From positions 127,059 to 191,058 of the forward strand of contig UCAU01000003.1 in NCBI GenBank assembly GCA_900470445.1: a stretch of 64,000 nt of DNA. Direction: 5' to 3'. This DNA comes from Hyphomicrobiales bacterium. GTDB lineage: Bacteria; Pseudomonadota; Alphaproteobacteria; Rhizobiales; Devosiaceae. The notes beneath the pieces are model-generated. The model did not search any database. It was given only the letters and a program-made list of their open reading frames with translations, and was not told the origin of the DNA. The position numbers were made by a program, and so were the translations under genes. Of this stretch, positions 52,761 to 62,354 are shown one piece after another (the first letter of the stretch is position 1; each line of letters starts with the position of its first letter).

Positions 52761-53293
52761 TTCCGCGCCTCTATTCATCGCGCTTCGTGCTGCGCCAACC
52801 CGAAATGGGCGATGCCGAAGATATTGCGCGCTATCTCAATGATTTTGATGTGGCGGGCAATCTGGCGCGCGTGCCCTTCCCCTATCGCCTCTCCGATGCC
52901 CGGGCCTGGCTGCGCACCCGCACGCCCAATCTGCCGGTCGGGGAAACCAATTTCACCATCGAATTGCCCGGCGAAGGTTTTGCCGGCCATGTCGGGTTTC
53001 ATCGCGGCCCCAAGGGACCTATATTTGGCTATTGGCTGGGCCGGCCCTTCTGGAACCGCGGCATCATGACCGAAGCGGCAACAGCCAGTCTCGACTGGTT
53101 TTTCGCCACCACCAATGCACCCGTGATCTATTCGGGCGTTTTCTATTTCAATGCGGCCTCTTTGGCAGTCCAGCACAAGCTTGGATTTACCGAAACCGGC
53201 CGCTCAAGCCTGCTCTGCCTTGCGCGCGGCGCCGAGGTAGAGCATATCGACACAGAATTGACGCAGAGCGTCTGGAAGGCCCGTACACCATGA
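52757..53293 (+). CDS. GNAT family N-acetyltransferase (fourth of four)
   Basis: A 178-residue acetyltransferase: [86 protein letters not shown]. The acetyl-CoA loop has Ile-Met where the other copies have Gly-Tyr-Ala/Gly, so it is the most diverged. It overlaps the obgE start by four bases, coupling it to an essential ribosome-assembly GTPase. Confidence 0.92.
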   Translation: MIPRLYSSRFVLRQPEMGDAEDIARYLNDFDVAGNLARVPFPYRLSDARAWLRTRTPNLPVGETNFTIELPGEGFAGHVGFHRGPKGPIFGYWLGRPFWNRGIMTEAATASLDWFFATTNAPVIYSGVFYFNAASLAVQHKLGFTETGRSSLLCLARGAEVEHIDTELTQSVWKARTP

Positions 53294-54333
53294 AATTCCT
53301 CGATCAGGCCAAGATCTTTGTGCGCTCCGGCGATGGCGGGGCCGGCTCCGTGTCGTTCCTGCGCGAAAAGTTTGTCGAATTCGGCGGCCCCAATGGCGGC
53401 AACGGCGGGCGCGGCGGCGACGTCGTGGTCGAATGTGTCGATGGGCTCAATACCCTGATCGACTATCGCTACCAGCAGCATTTCAAGGCTAGCACCGGCA
53501 CCCATGGCATGGGCAAGAACCGCACCGGCGCCGATGGCGAACATACCATTCTGCGCGTGCCCGTCGGCACCCAGGTGTTTGAAGACGACAATGAAACCCT
53601 GATTGCCGATCTGACCGAGGTCGGCCAGCGCATCGTGCTGCTCTCCGGCGGCAATGGCGGCTTCGGCAATGCCCATTTCAAGACCAGCTCCAATCAGGCC
53701 CCCCGCCACGCCAATCCGGGCCAGGTGGGCGTCGAAAAATGGATCTGGCTGCGCCTCAAGCTGATCGCTGACGCGGGTCTGGTCGGCCTGCCCAATGCAG
53801 GCAAATCGACATTCCTCGCCGCCGTTTCGGCCGCCAAGCCCAAGATTGCCGGCTATCCCTTCACCACGCTCCATCCCAATCTGGGCGTGGTCTCGATCGG
53901 CGAGCGCGATTTCGTGCTGGCCGACCTGCCTGGCCTGATCGAGGGTGCCAGCGAAGGCGCCGGCATTGGCGACCGGTTCCTGGGCCATGTCGAGCGCTGC
54001 GGTGTGCTGATCCATCTCATCGATGGCACCCAGGACGATATCAAGGGCGCCTACAAGACCATCCGCGGCGAGCTGACCGCCTATGACGAGCGCCTGGGCG
54101 AAAAGCCCGAACTGGTCGTGCTCAACAAGATCGACGCCATCGATCCTGACGAGCTCAAGGAAAAGGTCAAAGTGCTCAAGAAAGCCAGCAAAGCCGACGT
54201 GCTGCTGGTCTCGGGCGTCACCGGCAAGGGCGTCGATCAGGTGCTCTACGATATTGTCGGCGTTCTCGACGCCGAAAAAGCCGCCAAAGTCGAAGCCGCC
54301 CGCCGCAAGATCGAACCCAATTGGGTTCCCTGA
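53290..54333 (+). CDS. obgE: Obg GTPase
   Basis: A 347-residue essential GTPase of large-subunit assembly and stress signalling. The glycine-rich Obg fold ([43 protein letters not shown]) occupies residues 1-157. G motifs: [32 protein letters not shown] overlaps the fourth GNAT (ATGA). The C-terminal tail is short. It follows L21/L27 as in many Hyphomicrobiales. Confidence 0.98.
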   Translation: MKFLDQAKIFVRSGDGGAGSVSFLREKFVEFGGPNGGNGGRGGDVVVECVDGLNTLIDYRYQQHFKASTGTHGMGKNRTGADGEHTILRVPVGTQVFEDDNETLIADLTEVGQRIVLLSGGNGGFGNAHFKTSSNQAPRHANPGQVGVEKWIWLRLKLIADAGLVGLPNAGKSTFLAAVSAAKPKIAGYPFTTLHPNLGVVSIGERDFVLADLPGLIEGASEGAGIGDRFLGHVERCGVLIHLIDGTQDDIKGAYKTIRGELTAYDERLGEKPELVVLNKIDAIDPDELKEKVKVLKKASKADVLLVSGVTGKGVDQVLYDIVGVLDAEKAAKVEAARRKIEPNWVP

Positions 54334-54355
54334 CACCAATGATCGCGTGTTTGGC

Positions 54356-54481
54356 CCACCCCCACCCTGCCTCTCGGCATCCCTCCCCACAAGGGGGAGG
54401 GAGCGATAGCGCCGCACACACCGGGTTCCAGCCTCCTGCGTCTCCCTCCCCCTTGTGGGGAGGGATCAAGGGTGGGGGTGG
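54356..54481. repeat. Complete inverted-repeat pair of the CCCTCCCCACAAGGGGGAGGG family
   Basis: A perfect 25-base inverted repeat (54379-54403, 54442-54466) is nested inside a 13-base outer pair CCACCCCCACCCT (54356-54368) and AGGGTGGGGGTGG (54469-54481). Each 25-base arm is itself a hairpin. It lies between obgE and proB. Solo arms occur at 52-85 and 15436-15471. Confidence 0.85.
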
Positions 54482-54505
54482 TCACACGCACGGGACTCTC
54501 AGCTC

Positions 54506-55648
54506 ATGAACGCCCTAGCGCCCTATAAGCGCCTGACCATCAAGATCGGCTCTGCCCTGCTTGTCGACAAGCAGGGCAGGCTTCGTGCCGCCTGGCTCGC
54601 CGATCTGGCTGCCGATATTGCGGCCCTCAAGGCCGAGGGAAGCGAAGTCGTCATCGTCTCCTCCGGCGCGATTGCGCTGGGCCGGGGCCGCTTGGGCCTC
54701 GACGCACTGACCCTGACGCTCGAACAGAGCCAGGCCGCCGCCAGCGCCGGCCAGATTGCCCTGAGCCAAGCCTGGGCCGAGGCGCTGGGCCGCCACGGCA
54801 TCGTCACCGGGCAGATCCTGATCACCCCCAATATCACCGAGGAGCGGCGCTACTATCTCAATGCCCGCACCACGATTGCCACCCTCCTGGGTCTGGGCGC
54901 CGTGCCGATCATCAATGAGAATGACAGCGTCGCCACCGCCGAGATCCGCTATGGCGACAATGATCGTCTCTCGGCCCGCGTCGCCACCATGATCGAGGCC
55001 GATTGCCTCATCCTGCTCTCCGATATCGATGGGCTCTATACGGCCCCGCCCGCCAAGGACCCTTCGGCCATTCATCTGTCTGAAGTTTCCGCCATCACCC
55101 CCAGTATCGAAGCCATGGCCGGGGGCGCGGCAAGCCATCTCTCGCGCGGCGGCATGACCACCAAGGTTGAGGCTGGCAAGATCGCGACCCATGCCGGCAC
55201 GGCCATGATCATCGCCAAGGGCACCGAAGCCCATCCGCTCAACGCCCTGACCGAAGGCGCCCGCCATACCCTGTTCCATCCCGCCCGCAGCCGGGCGCAG
55301 GCCCGCAAGCGCTGGATCATGGGCACGCTGGCCGTCGCGGGAACGCTCCAGGTCGATGCTGGCGCGGCCAAAGCCCTGCTGACCGGCAAATCCCTGCTGC
55401 CCATCGGCGTCACCAAAGTCAGTGGCGATTTCGAGCGCGGCGACACCATTGCCGTGACCAATCCCGAGGGCGTGGAAATCGCCCGGGGCCTTGCCGGTCT
55501 CGATAGCGACGAAGCCCGCCTCGTCATGGGCAAACGCAGCGATGCCGTGGTCGAAATTCTGGGCGCCGGCAATCGCGCCGCCCTTGTGCATCGTGACAAT
55601 CTCGTGCTGGTAGGCAGCCAAGAGGAGACCAGCAGTGAGCGCGCTTGA
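54506..55648 (+). CDS. proB: Glutamate 5-kinase
   Basis: A 380-residue first enzyme of proline synthesis, phosphorylating glutamate. The amino-acid-kinase domain carries [46 protein letters not shown] and the [24 protein letters not shown] substrate loop. A C-terminal PUA domain (about residues 285-375) is present as in E. coli. Start at 54506; the upstream in-frame start lies in the repeat. Overlaps proA by 14 bases. Confidence 0.97.
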   Translation: MNALAPYKRLTIKIGSALLVDKQGRLRAAWLADLAADIAALKAEGSEVVIVSSGAIALGRGRLGLDALTLTLEQSQAAASAGQIALSQAWAEALGRHGIVTGQILITPNITEERRYYLNARTTIATLLGLGAVPIINENDSVATAEIRYGDNDRLSARVATMIEADCLILLSDIDGLYTAPPAKDPSAIHLSEVSAITPSIEAMAGGAASHLSRGGMTTKVEAGKIATHAGTAMIIAKGTEAHPLNALTEGARHTLFHPARSRAQARKRWIMGTLAVAGTLQVDAGAAKALLTGKSLLPIGVTKVSGDFERGDTIAVTNPEGVEIARGLAGLDSDEARLVMGKRSDAVVEILGAGNRAALVHRDNLVLVGSQEETSSERA

Positions 55649-56915
55649 AGCCGGCAAATCGTTGAACCAGATCATGGCCGAGCTGGGCCGCAATGCTCGC
55701 ATGGCCGCGCGCCAGCTCGCATTGGCCACGCCCGAGCAGAAACGCACCGCGCTGCTGACCGCCGCCGGCGCCATCAGTGCCCATCGCAAGGCAATCCTTG
55801 CCGCCAATGCCAAGGACATGGACGCCGCCCGCACCAAGGGCATTTCCAAGGCCTTTCTCGACCGGCTCGAACTCAATGACGCCCGCATTGACGGCATTAT
55901 CGACGCGGTCAAAACCATTGCCGAACTGCCCGATCCCGTCGGCGCCAAAATTGCCGAATGGGACCGGCCCAATGGCCTCCATATCGAGCGCGTCCGCACC
56001 CCGCTCGGCGTCATCGGCGTGATTTTTGAATCGCGCCCCAATGTCACCGCCGACGCCAGCGCTCTCTGCATCAAATCGGGCAATGCCGTCATCCTGCGCG
56101 GCGGCAGCGACAGTTTCCATTCCAGCCGCGCCATTGTCGATTGCATGCTCGATGGCCTGCATCTGGCGGGTCTGCCCGTCGAATGCGTCCAGCTCGTCCC
56201 CACCACCGACCGCGCCGCCGTCGGCGAAATGCTCAAGGGGCTGGATGGCAATATCGACGTCATCGTGCCCCGTGGCGGCAAGACCCTGGTCGCCCGCGTG
56301 CAGGACGAAGCCCGCGTGCCGGTCTTTGCCCATCTCGAGGGGATCGTGCATGTCTATGTCGACAAGTCGGCCGATCTCGAAAAAGCGGTGAGTGTCACCC
56401 TCAATGCCAAGATGCGTCGCACCGGCGTTTGCGGCGCCGCCGAGACCCTGCTCGTGCATCGCGACGTGGTCGCTACCCACCTCAATCCCATCCTTGACGC
56501 CCTGATGGCAAAAGGCTGCGAAATACGCGGCGATGCTATCGTCAATGCTAACAGTCCGTTAACCAAAACGGCCACTGAAGCGGATTGGCGCACCGAATAT
56601 GAGGACGCCATCATCTCGGTAAAGGTGGTCGATAGCGTCGATGATGCCATCGCCCATATCGAAAACTATTCGAGCCACCACACCGAAGCGATCATCGCCG
56701 AAGACCTTGCAGCCGTTGAGAAATTTTTCAACGAGATCGACAGCGCCATCCTTCTGCACAACGCCTCGACCCAATTCGCCGATGGCGGCGAATTCGGTTT
56801 TGGCGGCGAAATCGGCATCGCCACCGGCAAAATGCACGCCCGCGGCCCAGTCGGCGTCGAACAGCTCACCAGCTTCAAATATCGCGTCCGCGGCAACGGT
56901 CAGACGAGGCCCTAG
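55635..56915 (+). CDS. proA: Gamma-glutamyl phosphate reductase
   Basis: A 426-residue NADPH-dependent reductase, the second proline step, in the aldehyde-dehydrogenase superfamily. The active-site Cys is in [63 protein letters not shown] is typical. Start is GTG at 55635 with AGAGGAGACC upstream, inside the end of proB. The C-terminal region [34 protein letters not shown] has the usual form. Confidence 0.97.
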   Translation: MSALEAGKSLNQIMAELGRNARMAARQLALATPEQKRTALLTAAGAISAHRKAILAANAKDMDAARTKGISKAFLDRLELNDARIDGIIDAVKTIAELPDPVGAKIAEWDRPNGLHIERVRTPLGVIGVIFESRPNVTADASALCIKSGNAVILRGGSDSFHSSRAIVDCMLDGLHLAGLPVECVQLVPTTDRAAVGEMLKGLDGNIDVIVPRGGKTLVARVQDEARVPVFAHLEGIVHVYVDKSADLEKAVSVTLNAKMRRTGVCGAAETLLVHRDVVATHLNPILDALMAKGCEIRGDAIVNANSPLTKTATEADWRTEYEDAIISVKVVDSVDDAIAHIENYSSHHTEAIIAEDLAAVEKFFNEIDSAILLHNASTQFADGGEFGFGGEIGIATGKMHARGPVGVEQLTSFKYRVRGNGQTRP

Positions 56916-56921
56916 CCCCTT

Positions 56922-57563
56922 TTGACCCTCCGCGCTCCGCTCCGTATTTCCGGCATTACCGAACTGCCTCCCTCTGCGGCGGGCATGCGCATCGGCCTGT
57001 TTGGTGGCAGCTTCAACCCCATTCACGAGGGCCATCAACTGGTCATCGAAGAGACCCTGCGCCGCCTGCAGCTGGATGCCGTGTGGGTCATGGTGACGCC
57101 GGGTAACCCGCTGAAAAACCACGCCGAACTCGCGCCCTTGGCTGATCGCGTCACCGCCGCGCGGGCGCTGCTTACCGACCCGCGCGTCCGCGTCACCGGC
57201 TTTGAAGCGGCCTATGGCTTCACCTATTCCTGGCAGACCATCCGCTTTCTCACCAAGGCCATGCCCGACCGCCGCTTCGTCTGGATCATGGGCGCCGACA
57301 ACCTGGTCGACTTCCACCGCTGGGAACGCTGGCGCGATATCGCCGCCATGGTCCCCCTGGCCGTCTATGTCCGCCCCGGCTCCTCCCGCCTCGCCCCGGC
57401 CTCCCGCGCCGGCATCGCCCTGGGCCGCTACCGGGTCGATGAAGAGGACGCCAGCCGCCTCGCCAACCTGCCGCCCCCGGCCTGGGTCTATCTCCACGGC
57501 CGCCAATCGCCCCTGTCTTCTTCGGCAATACGAGCACGGCGCCGTCGTGAAACTGCAAAGTGA
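56922..57563 (+). CDS. nadD: Nicotinate-nucleotide adenylyltransferase
   Basis: A 213-residue essential NAD-synthesis enzyme: RIGLFGGSFNPIHEGHQLVIEE contains the HxGH nucleotidyltransferase motif, and the end SPLSSSAIRARRR holds the SSTxIR-type motif. WWMVTPGNPLK-like VMVTPGNPLKNH is present. A TTG at 56922 gives a 21-residue N-terminal extension as seen in rhizobial NadD; an ATG at 56985 starts directly at the core, and ribosome sites do not decide. Six bases after proA. Confidence 0.95.
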   Translation: MTLRAPLRISGITELPPSAAGMRIGLFGGSFNPIHEGHQLVIEETLRRLQLDAVWVMVTPGNPLKNHAELAPLADRVTAARALLTDPRVRVTGFEAAYGFTYSWQTIRFLTKAMPDRRFVWIMGADNLVDFHRWERWRDIAAMVPLAVYVRPGSSRLAPASRAGIALGRYRVDEEDASRLANLPPPAWVYLHGRQSPLSSSAIRARRRRETAK

Positions 57564-57624
57564 GCGGCCTACCTTGCGAAAACCGCGCTAAAAGCGCATA
57601 TTGCCAAAGTGTGATTAAACTCAC

Positions 57625-57642
57625 CAATCAAGGAACTGATTG
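57625..57642. promoter_or_regulatory. Palindrome CAATCA-N6-TGATTG before rsfS
   Basis: A perfect 6-bp inverted repeat with a 6-base spacer in the nadD-rsfS gap. Meaning unknown; possible operator. Confidence 0.25.
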
Positions 57643-57742
57643 CTTGCCGTTTGCAAAGACGCCTGCACATTTCCGATCAACAACCAAGGATGCTGACCCC
57701 ACGCATGACCCATGCACGAGCATGGGCGGAAGGCCATTGCTG

Positions 57743-58135
57743 ATGGCCGCGCTGCCCGAGAACACCTCTGCTCACGCCGAGGCCCCCCATTCCGCCCCGG
57801 AACGCCCGATGATCGATGTCATCCTTGAATGCCTTGACGATGCCAAGGCCGAGGAAATCGTTGCCGTCGACATTACCGGCAAATCCTCGCTGGCCGACCA
57901 CATGGTGGTTGCTTCCGGCCGTTCGCAGCGCCATGTCGGCGCCGTGGCCGACCAATTGGTCAACGCCCTGCGCGATGCCGGTCATGGCAAACCGCGCATT
58001 GAGGGTCTGCCCCATTGCGATTGGGTTCTGGTCGATGCCGGCGATGTCATCGTCCACATCTTCCGCCCCGAAGTGCGCGAGTTCTACAACATCGAAAAGA
58101 TGTGGCAGGCCGACTTCGCCGCCGACGCCCACTAA
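57743..58135 (+). CDS. rsfS: Ribosomal silencing factor RsfS
   Basis: A 130-residue RsfS (Iojap) protein that binds L14 and blocks subunit joining in starvation. Core IDVILECLDDAKAEEIVAVDITGKSSLADHMVVASGRSQRHVGAVADQLVNALRDAG and DWVLVDAGDVIVHIFRPEVREFYNIEKMW are classic. I choose ATG 57743 with GGAAGG nine bases upstream; the in-frame ATG at 57722 is an alternative. Preceded by a 179-base spacer with CAATCA/TGATTG (57625-57642), so it may have its own promoter. Confidence 0.95.
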   Translation: MAALPENTSAHAEAPHSAPERPMIDVILECLDDAKAEEIVAVDITGKSSLADHMVVASGRSQRHVGAVADQLVNALRDAGHGKPRIEGLPHCDWVLVDAGDVIVHIFRPEVREFYNIEKMWQADFAADAH

Positions 58136-58144
58136 ACGTCCGGC

Positions 58145-58627
58145 ATGCGGGTAGCAATCGCGGCTGTCGGCCGGATGAAGGCCGGGCCCGAACGGGAAAT
58201 GGTGGCGCGCTATCTTGATCGCGCCATCGGCGGTGGCAAGCCGCTGGCCTTGACCGGTTTCGATGTTATCGAGCTGACCGAATCCCGCGCCGGCTCGTCG
58301 GCCAGCCGCAAGGCCGACGAGGCTAAAGCGCTGCGCGCCGCCCTGCCCGACGGCATCGTTGTCGCGCTCGACGAACGCGGCAAAGCCATTGGTTCTGAAG
58401 CCTTCGCCAACCAGATCGGCCGCTGGCGCGACGATGGCCGTCCCGCAGCCAGTTTCATCATCGGCGGCGCCGACGGGCTTGATCCCGCCTTCGTCGCGGC
58501 AGCCGATCTCGTGCTGAGCTTTTCCCCCCTCACCTGGCCGCACCAGCTGGTCCGCATCATGCTGGCCGAACAGCTCTATCGCACCACCACCATCCTCTCC
58601 GGCCATCCCTACCACCGCGGCGATTGA
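58145..58627 (+). CDS. rlmH: 23S rRNA (pseudouridine-1915-N3)-methyltransferase
   Basis: A 160-residue SPOUT-knot methyltransferase: [27 protein letters not shown] at the start, [35 protein letters not shown] and the knot end [37 protein letters not shown]. Full length. Ten bases after rsfS, an arrangement shared with many proteobacteria. Its stop overlaps the -35 of the next module. Confidence 0.97.
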   Translation: MRVAIAAVGRMKAGPEREMVARYLDRAIGGGKPLALTGFDVIELTESRAGSSASRKADEAKALRAALPDGIVVALDERGKAIGSEAFANQIGRWRDDGRPAASFIIGGADGLDPAFVAAADLVLSFSPLTWPHQLVRIMLAEQLYRTTTILSGHPYHRGD

Positions 58628-58652
58628 AATGGACCATCGGATGGTCTATTTA
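58624..58652 (+). promoter_or_regulatory. Toxin-antitoxin promoter with GACCAT-CGG-ATGGTC operator
   Basis: TTGAAA (58624-58629), 17 bases, TATTTA (58647-58652) form a promoter that overlaps the end of rlmH. The spacer contains the palindrome GACCAT/ATGGTC (58632-58646), the normal place for an autoregulating antitoxin to bind. Confidence 0.65.
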
Positions 58653-58668
58653 TGGGTGGAGGTGTACA

Positions 58669-58929
58669 ATGGAAATTTCCGTTACCGACGCCAAGAGCCA
58701 ATTGACCGACCTCGTCCGGCAGGCCGAAGCCGGTGGCGAAGTCGTGCTTACCCGGCACGGTCATCCCGTTGCCCGCCTCGTGCCCATCGCCCCGGCAAGG
58801 CTGACACCCGAACAGCGCCGGGCTGTGCTGCAACCCTTTCTCGGCATTGGAAAGACCAGCGACGGCGACGGCACGGATGCCGCCCATAGCCAGGACTTTC
58901 TCTATGACGAGCATGGTCTGCCCAAGTGA
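58669..58929 (+). CDS. Phd/YefM-type antitoxin
   Basis: An 86-residue antitoxin: MEISVTDAKSQLTDLVRQAEAGGEVVLTRHGHPVARLVPI is the DNA-binding Phd/YefM half, and the C-terminal 40 residues are the unstructured toxin-wrapping part. GGGTGGAGG precedes the ATG at 58669. A palindrome in the promoter suggests autoregulation. Its stop overlaps the toxin start (GTGA), coupling translation of the pair. Confidence 0.93.
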   Translation: MEISVTDAKSQLTDLVRQAEAGGEVVLTRHGHPVARLVPIAPARLTPEQRRAVLQPFLGIGKTSDGDGTDAAHSQDFLYDEHGLPK

Positions 58930-59309
58930 TCGTCGTCGATACCTCAGCCTTGATGGCCATCATCAACAACGAGCCCACTGCCCCCGCCTGCATGGCCGCG
59001 CTCGAAAATGCGACCATCCTGGCCATCTCCGCTTCCACCATGTCTGAAGCTCTGATCGTCGCCACCGGTCGCGGCATCCTGCCAAAAATGGAAGCCCTTT
59101 TCGACCAGATGGATTTCGAAATCGTCTCCGTTGATGCCGCAACAGCCCGGCAGATGGGCAAAATCTACGGGACCTGGGGCAAAGGCATCCACCCTGCCGG
59201 GCTCAATTTCGGCGATTGCTTTGCCTATGCCCTGGCCAAGCAACGCAATTGCCCTCTCCTGTTTGTTGGCAATGACTTCAGCCAGACCGACATCGCCAGC
59301 GCGATCTGA
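58926..59309 (+). CDS. VapC-type PIN-domain toxin ribonuclease
   Basis: A 127-residue PIN-domain nuclease. The acidic residues are placed as in VapC: Asp5 (VVDTSALMAII), Glu41 (STMSEALI), Asp97 (FGDCFAYALAK) and Asp117 (FVGNDF). Such toxins cut tRNA or rRNA in stress. GTG start overlapping the antitoxin stop. The RNA target cannot be told from the sequence. Confidence 0.93.
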   Translation: MIVVDTSALMAIINNEPTAPACMAALENATILAISASTMSEALIVATGRGILPKMEALFDQMDFEIVSVDAATARQMGKIYGTWGKGIHPAGLNFGDCFAYALAKQRNCPLLFVGNDFSQTDIASAI

Positions 59310-59333
59310 TCCCCCCGCAAAATCACGACATGG

Positions 59334-59348
59334 TTAAGCAGAGTTAAC
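59334..59348. promoter_or_regulatory. CtrA-like TTAA-N6-TTAAC site before envC
   Basis: TTAA (59334-59337), six bases, TTAAC (59344-59348). The CtrA consensus is TTAA-N7-TTAA, so this is one base short. It lies upstream of a cell-division-associated gene set, which are often CtrA targets in alphaproteobacteria. Confidence 0.3.
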
Positions 59349-59419
59349 CTCTGGTTTTCCGGGGCTTTGCTATGGTGCCCCGATTGATTCGGGCGCCTGG
59401 CGCCGCTGCTGGAGATGTC

Positions 59420-60814
59420 ATGGCAAAGCTGCCAGGCAAGAGGATGGGCAACAAACCGGCATGGGCGCTGGCAGCACTCGTGCTGGCGGCGATGCCCTCG
59501 CTGCCCCTGCTCGCCCAGACCCAGACACCGCCTACCGCCCCGGCCGAAGCCCCTGCTGTCCCCTCGGCAACGCCTGAGCCAGCAAACCCAGCCGGTCCTC
59601 CGCTTGCCCCCGCTGCCGATCCAGACCCCGCCGCCGCCCAGACTGATCTGGAGGCCGTAGAAGCCTCGATTGCGCTCAGTCAGGAGCGCGTCGATGCGCT
59701 CAAGGCCGAAATTGCCGAGATGGAAGGCGACCGTACCAAGCAGAACGCCGCCCTCATCGCTGCCGCCCAGCGCGTCAAAATGGCCGAGATTGAGGTCGCC
59801 GATATCGAGGAACGGCTCTCGACCCTCATCGTTTCCGAACTCGAAGTGCGCGGCCGGCTCGATGGCTCCAATGCCGAGATCGCCAATGTGCTGGCCGCCC
59901 TCGAACGCATTTCGCTCAATCCGCCCCCCGCGCTGATCGTTGACCCCGATGACGCTCTGGGTTCGGCCCGCAGTGCCATCCTGATCTCGGCCATCGTGCC
60001 GCAATTGCGCGCCAAGGCCGACGCTGTCACCGCCGATCTCAAGCAACTCAACGACATCAAAGCATCTGCCCTGGCCGAGGAAGCCACCCTCAAGGCCAAT
60101 TTCTCCGTGCTTGAGGAAGAACAGCTCCGCATCGCCACGCTGATCGCTGCCCGCAAGCAGGGCATTGATGTCCGCTCGAGCGAATTGGCCGCCCAGGAAG
60201 CCGAAGCCGTGGCGCTCGCGGCCCGCGCCACCACGCTAAAGGACCTGATCGATAGCCTGTCCGCCCGGGCCAATGCGGTGCAGACGCCATCTGCGCCCAC
60301 CGATCCTAACGCCGTCACCATGACGCCAGAGCAAATCCGGGTGGCCCTGGCCAATAGCGCCCGCACCGAGCCCGCCATGCCCTTTGCCAATGCCAAGGGC
60401 TATCTCACCATGCCGGCCAATGGCGTCAATGTGGTCGATTATGGCGCCGGCGACGGCTTTGGCGGCATTTCGCACGGCATCTCGGTGGTCACTCGTGCCG
60501 AGGCGCAGGTGGTGGCTCCGGCCGATGGCTGGGTGCTATATAAAGGCCCCTACCTCAATTACGGCCAAATCATCATTCTCAATACCGGGCAGAACTATAC
60601 GACGCTCCTGGCGGGGCTCGATGCGGTCAGCGTCGATATCGGCCAGTTCGTGCTGATGGGGGAACCCCTTGGCACAATGGGATCACGCACAATTGGGCGT
60701 ACCGTAACCACCAATGCTGGCAACTCCCAGCCGACCCTTTATATTGAACTGCGACAAAACAACGAGCCCCTCGATCCGACCGGATGGTGGGCGACCCCGA
60801 CACAGAGTGGATAG
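59420..60814 (+). CDS. envC: Murein hydrolase activator EnvC-like protein with degenerate LytM domain
   Basis: A 464-residue secreted protein. A signal segment (ALAALVLAAMPSLPLLAQ) and a Pro/Ala-rich region precede a long coiled coil (about residues 80-300, LEAVEASIALSQERVDALKAEIAEM onward) and a C-terminal M23/LytM-like domain (GISHGISVVTRAEAQVVAPADGWVLYKGP). The zinc motif His of the HLS strand is replaced (YTTLLAGLDAV) and LHFELR reads LYIELR, so it likely activates amidases and does not cleave. Start 59420 has GGAG at good spacing. Confidence 0.9.
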   Translation: MAKLPGKRMGNKPAWALAALVLAAMPSLPLLAQTQTPPTAPAEAPAVPSATPEPANPAGPPLAPAADPDPAAAQTDLEAVEASIALSQERVDALKAEIAEMEGDRTKQNAALIAAAQRVKMAEIEVADIEERLSTLIVSELEVRGRLDGSNAEIANVLAALERISLNPPPALIVDPDDALGSARSAILISAIVPQLRAKADAVTADLKQLNDIKASALAEEATLKANFSVLEEEQLRIATLIAARKQGIDVRSSELAAQEAEAVALAARATTLKDLIDSLSARANAVQTPSAPTDPNAVTMTPEQIRVALANSARTEPAMPFANAKGYLTMPANGVNVVDYGAGDGFGGISHGISVVTRAEAQVVAPADGWVLYKGPYLNYGQIIILNTGQNYTTLLAGLDAVSVDIGQFVLMGEPLGTMGSRTIGRTVTTNAGNSQPTLYIELRQNNEPLDPTGWWATPTQSG

Positions 60815-60821
60815 AACCCTC

Positions 60822-62270
60822 ATGCGCTTTCCGACCATCCGCGCCGCTGCCTTGACTTTGGCGCTGCTGCTGCCTGCATCGACCCTGTTCGCGCAGGAAA
60901 CCGCCCCGGCCCCCGCCGAGGAAGCTCCGGTTCCCGCCGAGCAGGCTCCCGACCAGGCACCGGCCGATCCGGCACCGGGTGGCGAACAGCCCGAACCCAC
61001 GCCCGAGGAAAAGGCCGAAAAGCCGCGCGATCCGCTGGAGGTCTATGCCGATCTCAATCTGTTCGGAGAAATTTTCGACCGCATCCGCGCCGAATATGTC
61101 GATGCTCCCGACGAGCAGGAGCTGATCCGCGCCGCCATTCAGGGCATGCTGACCTCGCTCGATCCCCATTCGGGTTATCTGCCGCCCGCCGATTACGACG
61201 AAATGCGCGAGGACACCTCGGGCGAATTCGGCGGCCTGGGCATCGAAGTCACCATGGAAGACGGCATCGTCAAGGTCGTCTCCCCGATCGACGATACCCC
61301 CGCCGCCAAGGCCGGCATCCTCGCCAATGACCTGATCGTTGCCATTGACGGCGTCTCGGTCCAAGGCATGGTGCTCGACGACGCCGTCGCCAAGATGCGT
61401 GGTCCGCTGGGCACCTCGGTGAAAATCACCATTGCCCGCGAAGGCGTGCCCGATCCGCTGGAATTCGAGCTGACCCGCGCCACCATCGCCATGCGCGCCG
61501 TGCGCTGGTCCATGGAAGGCGGAGCAGCCGAAGGCGAGGGCGATGTTGCCGTTCTGCGGCTGTCGCGCTTCTCCGAACAGGCCTTTGTCGGCATCCAACA
61601 GGCCATCAAGGACATCTATGCCGAGCGCAAGGACGTGCCGCCCAAGGGCATCATCCTTGATCTGCGCAACAATCCGGGTGGTCTGGTCGATCAGTCGGTC
61701 TATGTCGCCGATGCCTTCCTCAAGCAGGGGGCGGTCGTGCTGACGCGTGGCCGTGTGCCCGAGGAAAGCGCCCGCTACGACGCCCAGCCCGATGCGCTCG
61801 ATGCGCAACTGGCCGATGTGCCGCTGGTCGTGCTGATCAATGGCGGTTCCGCTTCGGCCTCCGAAATCGTTGCTGGCGCCCTGCAGGACCATAAGCGGGC
61901 CACCGTGGTGGGCACGCGCTCCTTCGGCAAGGGTTCGGTCCAGTCGATCATTTCGCTCGGCCCCGACGGCGCCATGCGCCTGACCACCGCGCGCTATTAC
62001 ACGCCGAACAACCGCTCCATTCAGGCGCTGGGCATCACGCCCGATATCGAGATCAAGCAGACCGTTCCGGCCGAATTGCAGGGCCGTGACGAGATCATCG
62101 GTGAAGCCGGGTTGGCCGGGCACATCACGGTCGAGGGCCAGGAAGAAACCACTGTCGGCTCGTCGGTCTATGTGCCGGCCGAGAAGGCGGACGACGCCCA
62201 ACTGCAATATGCCATTCGCCTGATCGATGGCGAGGAGACCAACGCGGCCTATCCGCCCAAGGCGGAATGA
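60822..62270 (+). CDS. ctpA: S41 family carboxyl-terminal processing protease
   Basis: A 482-residue periplasmic serine protease: signal (LTLALLLPASTLFAQ), Pro/Glu-rich linker, N-terminal helix with SLDPHSGYLPP, PDZ domain (about residues 130-220), and the S41 core. Catalytic Ser is in NGGSASASEIVAGAL and the Lys in RSFGKGSVQ. Cleaves C-termini of envelope proteins. Eight bases after the EnvC-like gene, a common alphaproteobacterial operon. Confidence 0.96.
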   Translation: MRFPTIRAAALTLALLLPASTLFAQETAPAPAEEAPVPAEQAPDQAPADPAPGGEQPEPTPEEKAEKPRDPLEVYADLNLFGEIFDRIRAEYVDAPDEQELIRAAIQGMLTSLDPHSGYLPPADYDEMREDTSGEFGGLGIEVTMEDGIVKVVSPIDDTPAAKAGILANDLIVAIDGVSVQGMVLDDAVAKMRGPLGTSVKITIAREGVPDPLEFELTRATIAMRAVRWSMEGGAAEGEGDVAVLRLSRFSEQAFVGIQQAIKDIYAERKDVPPKGIILDLRNNPGGLVDQSVYVADAFLKQGAVVLTRGRVPEESARYDAQPDALDAQLADVPLVVLINGGSASASEIVAGALQDHKRATVVGTRSFGKGSVQSIISLGPDGAMRLTTARYYTPNNRSIQALGITPDIEIKQTVPAELQGRDEIIGEAGLAGHITVEGQEETTVGSSVYVPAEKADDAQLQYAIRLIDGEETNAAYPPKAE

Positions 62271-62296
62271 GCCTGGCTTCCATGCTATGACATTGT

Positions 62297-62335
62297 GGGG
62301 CGGGACGGCTGATTCGCCGTCCCGCCCCATGGCTT
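62297..62335 (+). terminator. Hairpin between ctpA and the deacetylase gene
   Basis: GGGGCGGGACGG (62297-62308) pairs perfectly with CCGTCCCGCCCC (62317-62328), with an eight-base loop. The T run is short, so partial termination is likely. Confidence 0.7.
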
Positions 62336-62354
62336 TTCAAGCGGGACTTTTTCG

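Noticed and set aside
54515..56281. 588-codon frame antisense to proB-proA
   Set aside because: The sense strand encodes two unmistakable enzymes; the antisense product has no recognisable domain.
60627..62330. 567-codon frame antisense to ctpA
   Set aside because: Shadow of a high-GC gene; ctpA motifs on the sense strand are decisive.
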